Assembly: GCA_041685075.1 (NCBI GenBank)
Contig: JAWLGN010000012.1
Location: 1-39,296, forward strand
Direction: 5' to 3'
DNA from: JAMCRM01 sp041685075
GTDB lineage: Bacteria > Acidobacteriota > Terriglobia > Bryobacterales > Bryobacteraceae
DNA: 39,296 nt
This document shows positions 33,529-39,296 of this stretch, one piece after another. Under the pieces are notes generated by a model, which saw only the letters and a program-made list of their open reading frames with translations, ran no database searches and was not told where the DNA came from. The translations under genes were made by a program, and so were the position numbers. How positions within the stretch are numbered: position 1 is the stretch's first letter; every line of letters begins with the position of its first letter.

Positions 33529-34420
33529 ATGTTCACCGGATGCGGAACGGCGCTGGTGACGCCGTTCCGGAACGATCTCAGCCTTGATGAAGCAACCCTG
33601 CGGCGCCTCGTGCGGCGCCAGATCGATGCCGGCATTCATTTTCTGGTGCCCTGCGGCACCACCGGCGAAAGCCCCACGCTGAGCCACGAGGAGCACCTGC
33701 GCGTTGTCGCCATCACCCTCGAGGAAGCCCGCGGCAAGACGCCGGTGCTTGCCGGTGCGGGCGGCTACAACACGCGCGAGGTCGTCGCGCTGGCCCGCCA
33801 GTTGGAAGAAATGGGGGTGCAGGGCATCCTCTCCGTCAGCCCGTACTACAACAAGCCCAGCCAGGAAGGTCTCTACCGCCACTACAAGGCCATTGCCGAA
33901 GCGGTCAACATTCCCGTGGTGGTCTACAACGTACCCGGCCGCACGGGCGTCAACGTGGAACCCGCCACGCTCGTCCGGCTGGCCGAACTCGACAACATCT
34001 ACGGCGTGAAGGAAGCCTCCGGCAACATCGGCCAGATGGTCAACATCCTGCACCAGGTGCCGCAGCGCTTCTCCGTGCTCTCGGGCGACGACGCCGTCAC
34101 CCTGCCGCTCATCGCCCTTGGCGGCCGCGGCATCATTTCGGTGGTGTCGAACGAAATTCCCGCTGAAATGGCCGCCCTGGCCCGCGCCTGCCTGTCCGGC
34201 GATTTCGAAACCGCGCGCGGCTACTACCGCAAGTACCTGCCGCTGATGAACGTGAACTTCGTGGAATCCAACCCCATCCCGGTGAAGTATGCGATGGCGC
34301 GCATGGGGCTGCTGGAGCCGGTGTGGCGCCTGCCCCTGGTGCCTCCCCAGCCCGCTTCCCAAACCGCCATCAAGCGCGTTCTGGAAGAGGCCGGCCTGAT
34401 GGCCGGCGGGAGGGTGCCGG

Positions 34421-34431
<11 letters not shown>
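33529..34431 (+). CDS. dapA: 4-hydroxy-tetrahydrodipicolinate synthase
   Basis: Condenses pyruvate with aspartate semialdehyde, the first committed step to lysine. The 300-residue TIM barrel has CGTTGESPTL (Thr44, Thr45), SVSPYYNKPSQEGLYRHY, the proton-relay Tyr133 in VVVYNVPGRTGVN, and the Schiff-base Lys161 in GVKEASGN. These match the E. coli residue numbers. GGAGGTGG precedes the ATG at good distance. The lysine-inhibition residues cannot be judged with confidence. It overlaps the dapD start by 11 bp. Confidence 0.96.
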
Positions 34432-35257
<826 letters not shown>

Positions 35258-37258
35258 CTACTCCACCTTGACCAGCAGCATCAACTGCTCTTCGGTGATC
35301 ACCGGGATCTTCAGCGCGCGCGCCCTGTCGAGCTTGGAGCCGGCGTCCTCGCCCGCCACCACGTAGCTGGTGCGCTTGCTCACCGCGGAGGTCACCTTGC
35401 CGCCGGCGGCTTCGATCAGCCGCCTGGCGTCGTCGCGCGTGAGCGTGGGGAGCGTCCCGGTGAGCACGAAGGTGAGGCCCGCCAGCGGCCCGCCTTCCTT
35501 CTTCTTCCCCTGGTGCTCGAATTGTAACTGCGCCGCGCGCAGCCGTTCGACGAGTTCCTGGTTGCGCGGTTCCCGGAAGAACTGGTAGATACTCTCCGCC
35601 ACCTTGGGACCGACTTCTTCGGCCCGCTGCAGCGTCTCCACATCGGCCGCGGCGATCTCATCCAGGCTGCCGAACTCTTCCGCCAGGAAGCGCGCCGTGC
35701 GCTCCCCCACGAAGCGGATGCCCAGCGCCGTCAGCACGCGCGGCAGCGGCGCGTTCCGCGAGCGCTCGATGTTGCGCACCAGGTTGCCCGCGGATTTCTT
35801 TCCCATGCGGTCGAGCTGCATGAGCTGCGCCAGCGTGAGGTCGTAGATATCGGCCACGCTGGTCACCAGTCCGCGGTCCACCAGTTGGTCCACCAGCGCC
35901 TCGCCCAGCCCGTCGATGTTCATCACCCCGCGGGAGGCGAAGTGGAGGATGGATTCCTTCAGCCGCGCGGGGCAGTTGGTGTTGATGCAGCGGCTGGCGG
36001 CTTCGCCTTCCTCCCGCACGATCCTGCCGCCGCACACGGGGCATTGCCGCGGCATGCGGAAGGGATGGCGGTAGGAGCCCAGGGAGTGCACCCGCACCAC
36101 TTTGGGGATCACGTCGCCGGAACGCTCCACCACAACGTTGTCGCCGATCTGGAGGCCCAGCCGCTCGATTTCGTCCTCGTTGTGCAGGGTGGCGCGCGCC
36201 ACCGTCACCCCGCCGACCGCCACCGGCTTCAAGTGCGCCACCGGGGTGAGCGCGCCGGTACGGCCCACCTGCACCCCGATATCCTCCACCGCGGTGACCG
36301 CCTGCCGCGCCGGGTACTTATAGGCGATGGCCCACCGCGGCGCCCGCGCCGTGAAGCCCAGCCGCCGCTGCTCGGCGGCCGAATCCACTTTTACCACCAC
36401 GCCGTCGACCTCGTAGGGCAACTCGTCCCGCTGCGCCTCCCAGGTCTGGCAAAACTCGATTGCCGCTTCGATGTCCGGGCAGCGCCGGCGGTGCGGGTTG
36501 ACCCGGAACCCCATGCGGGCCAGCATTTCCAGGCACTCCCAATGGCTGTCGGCGGCCGGCCGGCTGTCCTCGATCAGGTAGTAGGCGAAGAAATCCAGGC
36601 GCCGCGAGGCCGTTACCGAGGGATCCAGTACCCGCAGCGATCCCGCCGCCGCGTTGCGGGGGTTGGCGAAGCGCGACAGCCTCCGCTCGTCCCGCTCCGC
36701 GTTCAACCGCTCGAAGGCCGCGCGATTCATGACGGTCTCGCCGCGTACTTCGAAGGCCGGGTAGGGCGCGTTCACCCGGAGGGGCAGCGAACGGATGGTG
36801 CGGGCGTTCTCCGTCACGTCCTCCCCCACGGCGCCGTCACCCCGCGTGATGGCCTGCGCCAGAATGCCGTCGCGATAGTGCGCCGCCATCGACAGCCCGT
36901 CCAGCTTCAATTCCGCCACGTAAGCCACGCTGCGCCCGCCCAGCAGATCCCGCACGCGCCGGTCGAAAGCCCGCAACTCCTCGATGTTCAAGGCATTGTC
37001 GAGGCTGAGCATGGGGATCCGGTGAGCCACTTTGACGAACCCCTCGCGAGGCTTGCCTCCGACGCGCTGCGTGGGGGAATCCGGCGTGATGAGTTCCGGA
37101 GAGCGGCGCTCGATCTCCCGCAGCCGATTCATCATCTCGTCGTACTCGGCGTCGCTGATCTCCGGCTGATCGAGCACGTAGTAGAGGTATTCATGACGCC
37201 GCAACTCCTCCCGCAGCGCTTCGACGGCGCGGGCGTCGATGATTTCTCCACTACTCAT
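35258..37258 (-). CDS. ligA: NAD-dependent DNA ligase
   Basis: Seals nicks in replication and repair using NAD. The 666-residue protein keeps the full bacterial order: helical NMN-binding Ia (HEYLYYVLDQPEISDAEYD), adenylation domain with the catalytic Lys118 in AELKLDGLSMA and RGDGAVGEDVTENARTI, OB fold, a four-Cys zinc finger (CPVCGG with CINTNCP), helix-hairpin-helix repeats, and a C-terminal BRCT domain (about 590-666, GGPLAGLTFVLTGTLPTL). Nothing is missing. The ATG at 37258 lies beside a shared divergent promoter region. The stop codon directly touches the dapD stop. Confidence 0.97.
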   Translation of the reverse strand: MSSGEIIDARAVEALREELRRHEYLYYVLDQPEISDAEYDEMMNRLREIERRSPELITPDSPTQRVGGKPREGFVKVAHRIPMLSLDNALNIEELRAFDRRVRDLLGGRSVAYVAELKLDGLSMAAHYRDGILAQAITRGDGAVGEDVTENARTIRSLPLRVNAPYPAFEVRGETVMNRAAFERLNAERDERRLSRFANPRNAAAGSLRVLDPSVTASRRLDFFAYYLIEDSRPAADSHWECLEMLARMGFRVNPHRRRCPDIEAAIEFCQTWEAQRDELPYEVDGVVVKVDSAAEQRRLGFTARAPRWAIAYKYPARQAVTAVEDIGVQVGRTGALTPVAHLKPVAVGGVTVARATLHNEDEIERLGLQIGDNVVVERSGDVIPKVVRVHSLGSYRHPFRMPRQCPVCGGRIVREEGEAASRCINTNCPARLKESILHFASRGVMNIDGLGEALVDQLVDRGLVTSVADIYDLTLAQLMQLDRMGKKSAGNLVRNIERSRNAPLPRVLTALGIRFVGERTARFLAEEFGSLDEIAAADVETLQRAEEVGPKVAESIYQFFREPRNQELVERLRAAQLQFEHQGKKKEGGPLAGLTFVLTGTLPTLTRDDARRLIEAAGGKVTSAVSKRTSYVVAGEDAGSKLDRARALKIPVITEEQLMLLVKVE

Positions 37259-37266
37259 TTCTCAAC

Positions 37267-37272
37267 TATAAT
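37267..37272 (+). promoter_or_regulatory. -10 box of the lipid kinase gene
   Basis: A perfect TATAAT 14 nt before the ATG at 37287, giving a leader of about 8 nt. It faces the ligA -10 box on the opposite strand. Confidence 0.55.
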
Positions 37273-37275
37273 TTA

Positions 37276-37281
37276 ATCATA
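37276..37281 (-). promoter_or_regulatory. -10 box of ligA
   Basis: TATGAT on the minus strand, 17 nt before the ligA ATG. It is 3 bp from the opposing TATAAT (37267-37272), so the two divergent promoters overlap and should compete. No -35 hexamers are clear. Confidence 0.45.
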
Positions 37282-37286
37282 GGGCC

Positions 37287-38267
37287 ATGGCGCTGATTTC
37301 ACCGGCTGCCGAGCGTGTCCGGCGTCCGATCATTTCGTCTCAAGGTAAGACGGTTCTCATTTACAACCCCCATGCCGGGAAGCTGAATGGCCGCGGCGAG
37401 CTTGCGTTACGCGGCGCTGCCGAGCGGCTCATGCGCAACGGTCACGAGGTGGTGATGGTACCGACCATAGGGCCAGGCACCGCCGGCACTCTGGCGCGTC
37501 AGGCCGCCGAAAACCGCGCCTCCATGGTGGTGATCGCCGGCGGCGACGGCACCATCAACGAAGCGCTACCCGGTCTGGTGCACACCTCGATCCCCCTGGC
37601 GATTCTGCCCGCCGGCACCGCCAACGTGCTGGCCAACGAGCTGGGGCTTCCCGCCCGCATCGACTCCGCCGCCGCCCGCCTGGCCGATTGCGTGCCCTGC
37701 CGCATCTCCGTCGGCCGCGTCACCTTTCCCAGGCCGGACACCCAGCCGCGCTATTTTCTGCTGATGGCCGGCGCCGGCCTGGACGCCCAGGTGGTCTACC
37801 GCGTGAGCGCTCCGCTGAAGGCGCGGCTCGGGAAAATCGCCTACTGGATCGCGGGCTTCAGCCTGGCCGGCCGTAAGCTGGACGAGTTTGAAGTCACCGT
37901 CGACGGCCGCTCCCATGCCTGCTCCTTCGCCCTCATCAGCAAGGTGCGCAACTACGGAGGAGACCTCGAGATCGCGCGCGACACTTCGTTATTCGACGAC
38001 CGTTTCGAAGTGGTGCTCTTTGCCGGGAGCAGTTCGCTGCGCTACATCAAGTACCTGGGGGGTGTGGCGTTGAAGCGCGTTGCCGGGTTGCGCGGTGTCA
38101 CGGTGCTGCGCGCGGGCCAGGTGAAGCTGGCGGCCGAAAACGGCCAGCGTATTCACCTCCAGGTAGACGGCGAAAACGCCGGGCGCGTGCCGGCCAGCGT
38201 CGAGATCGTGCCCGAAGCCCTCACCCTCCTGGTGCCTCCCGCCTACGCCGAACGCTTCGCATCCTGA
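37287..38267 (+). CDS. diacylglycerol/sphingosine-kinase-family lipid kinase
   Basis: A 326-residue protein of the DagK/YegS family that phosphorylates a lipid hydroxyl with ATP at the inner membrane face. It shows TVLIYNPHAGKLNGRGE, the nucleotide loop VVIAGGDGTINEALPGL, PLAILPAGTANVLANELGLP, FLLMAGAGLDAQVVY, and SKVRNYGGDLEIARD near the metal site, then a C-terminal beta-sandwich with IHLQVDGENAGRVPASVEI. Length is normal. The exact lipid is unknown. The first about 20 residues are poorly conserved, and the start could be later, but the ATG at 37287 has a fitting -10 box. Confidence 0.88.
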   Translation: MALISPAAERVRRPIISSQGKTVLIYNPHAGKLNGRGELALRGAAERLMRNGHEVVMVPTIGPGTAGTLARQAAENRASMVVIAGGDGTINEALPGLVHTSIPLAILPAGTANVLANELGLPARIDSAAARLADCVPCRISVGRVTFPRPDTQPRYFLLMAGAGLDAQVVYRVSAPLKARLGKIAYWIAGFSLAGRKLDEFEVTVDGRSHACSFALISKVRNYGGDLEIARDTSLFDDRFEVVLFAGSSSLRYIKYLGGVALKRVAGLRGVTVLRAGQVKLAAENGQRIHLQVDGENAGRVPASVEIVPEALTLLVPPAYAERFAS

Positions 38268-38404
38268 GGACTGCCCGGGCCCGTTCCTGCGGCTCCCACT
38301 GCTCGGCCGCTGCCAAGCCGCATTCCCATTTGCCCCACCGGCGCCGGCCCGCGACTCCCATTCCGCCGCCGAATGCGGTATCTTGCCTTCAAGCGAGTGG
38401 AAGT

Positions 38405-39100
38405 GTGCGCATCCTCACCGAGCTGATCGGACTGCCCGGCGGGGAGTTCGAGATGGGCCAGGAGAACGGCCGCGAAGACGAGCGCCCCGTGCACCGGGTG
38501 ACGCTGGCGCCGTTTGCGATCTCCCGCTGCCCGGTGGTCAACCTGGATTACGACGCCTTTCTCAACGCCACAGGCCGCGCCCGAAGCGAGTACCGCGGCC
38601 GCGACGGCTTCTCCGATCCGCGCCACCCCGTCGTGGCGGTCAACTGGTTCGACGCCGTGGCCTTCTGCAACTGGCTCTCGCAGCAGTCCGGCCGGCGTTT
38701 TCGCCTGCCCACCGAAGCGGAATGGGAGTATGCGGCGCGCGGCGGCCTGCGCGGCGCAGACTATCCCTGGGGAGCGGAGCCGCCCTCCACCCGGCCCGGT
38801 TACGCCGGCCGCTGGCGGCAGGGGCCGGAACTTGCCGGCACCGGCAATGCCAACGGTTTTGGCCTCTATGACATGTGCGAGAACGTGAAGGAATGGTGCG
38901 CCGACTGGTACGGCGCCCGCTACTACTGCGACTCGCCCGGGGAGAACCCCAAGGGCCCCGCGCGCGGCACGCGGCGAAGCGCCCGCGGCGGCTCCTGGCG
39001 CCTGCAGGTCAAGGTGGCCCGCTGCGCCGCCCGCTCCAGCCTCTCCCCCACTTTCCGCTACGCCGACTTCGGCTTCCGCGTGGTATGCGCCGTGGAGTGA
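38405..39100 (+). CDS. FGE-sulfatase-fold protein (SUMF1-like), probably not a formylglycine generator
   Basis: A 231-residue protein of the formylglycine-generating-enzyme fold: LIGLPGGEFEMGQENGREDERPVHRVTL at the N-terminus (key residues GGEFEMG and ERPVHRV), VVAVNWFDAVAFCNWLS, RLPTEAEWEYAARGG and NGFGLYDMCENVKEWCADWY. The C-terminal block RGGSWRLQVKVARCAARSS lacks the Cys-x4-Cys pair of true FGE; only one Cys is near. It thus resembles non-catalytic or ergothioneine/PvdO-type relatives. No sulfatase gene is nearby. Start is read as GTG at 38405, with TATCTT about 20 nt upstream as a possible -10 box; the longer frame from 38330 has a low-complexity Pro/Arg leader. The 38268-38404 gap holds nothing else recognisable. 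Confidence 0.75.
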   Translation: MRILTELIGLPGGEFEMGQENGREDERPVHRVTLAPFAISRCPVVNLDYDAFLNATGRARSEYRGRDGFSDPRHPVVAVNWFDAVAFCNWLSQQSGRRFRLPTEAEWEYAARGGLRGADYPWGAEPPSTRPGYAGRWRQGPELAGTGNANGFGLYDMCENVKEWCADWYGARYYCDSPGENPKGPARGTRRSARGGSWRLQVKVARCAARSSLSPTFRYADFGFRVVCAVE

Positions 39101-39127
39101 GCGGCCCCGGCCCGGCAAGCCGCCGGA

Positions 39128-39296
39128 TCAGAAACTCAGCCGGATCCCCACCGCGGCATTCTCTTCGGGCGTGGCGTTCCAGTAGCCGTACCTGGCGCTG
39201 ATGGCCGCGAAGCGCGCGAGGTCCTCCGGGGTGACCGGTTGCGGCGCGCCCGTCGCCGGTCTTCCCACCTCCAGGAAGAAGCGCCCCATCTTCCTG
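39128..39296 (-). CDS. C-terminal end of an unidentified gene (5' part outside window)
   Basis: Reading from the right edge the frame gives RKMGRFFLEVGRPATG, then PEDLARFAAISARYGYWNATPEENAAVGIRLSF and a TGA at 39130-39128. The GRFFLEVG and YGYWNATPEENAAVGI pattern recalls the tail of cupin-domain proteins frequent in Acidobacteria, but with 56 residues visible this is a weak guess. Convergent with the SUMF1-like gene, with a 27-nt gap. Confidence 0.6.
   Translation of the reverse strand, partial: RKMGRFFLEVGRPATGAPQPVTPEDLARFAAISARYGYWNATPEENAAVGIRLSF

Overview
The window is chromosomal DNA from a GC-rich, Gram-negative, slow-growth-type bacterium, most likely an acidobacterium of the Solibacter/Bryobacter kind. 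That placement is an inference. It rests on the OmpL-like (BBP2) porin, the abundance of secreted S9, M23 and metallo-beta-lactamase proteins, a Tat-type Gfo/Idh oxidoreductase, and high GC with frequent GTG/TTG starts. Nothing looks like a phage, plasmid, insertion sequence or CRISPR array, and I saw no tRNA or rRNA gene. Coding density is high, with many 4-bp ATGA overlaps.

Layout. 1-3086: BON-domain lipoprotein-like gene (cut by the window edge), zinc-ribbon membrane protein, BBP2 porin, GAF-ANTAR protein. 3234-5623: argC-argB-argA operon (first steps of arginine synthesis) behind a TATAAT box and an inverted repeat. 5696-6822: molybdopterin-binding protein with its own -10 box and terminator. 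6852-8733 (minus): HxlR regulator, Asp-box (sialidase-like) propeller and MoaD/ThiS-like protein, probably one operon. 8815-12901 (minus): malate dehydrogenase, then aspS and hisS. 13065-16420: secreted S9 peptidase overlapping an M23 peptidase. 16590-23921: metK-ahcY (methyl cycle), then gltX-glnS and a NodU/TobZ-like carbamoyltransferase with overlapping stops and starts. 23932-28990: small dimeric alpha/beta-barrel protein, Tat-type oxidoreductase, secreted glycosidase-like protein, and a secreted protein with two metallo-beta-lactamase domains.

29041-35257 is the best-defined regulatory unit. A sigma70-type promoter is followed by a lysine riboswitch (L box) at 29078-29264 and then by M20 peptidase (dapE candidate)-asd-lysC-dapB-dapA-dapD. 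These genes cover the aspartate-to-diaminopimelate/lysine path by the succinylase branch; the aminotransferase DapC and the epimerase DapF are not here. The end of the window holds ligA (minus), a diacylglycerol-kinase-family lipid kinase, an FGE-fold protein lacking the catalytic cysteine pair, and the 3' end of a further gene.

The observations I rate highest are the lysine riboswitch with a plausible two-state switch, the HxlR/Asp-box/MoaD operon of unknown function, and the tandem metallo-beta-lactamase protein whose first domain has lost its metal ligands. All coordinates and starts were read by eye. No database or structure search was run.
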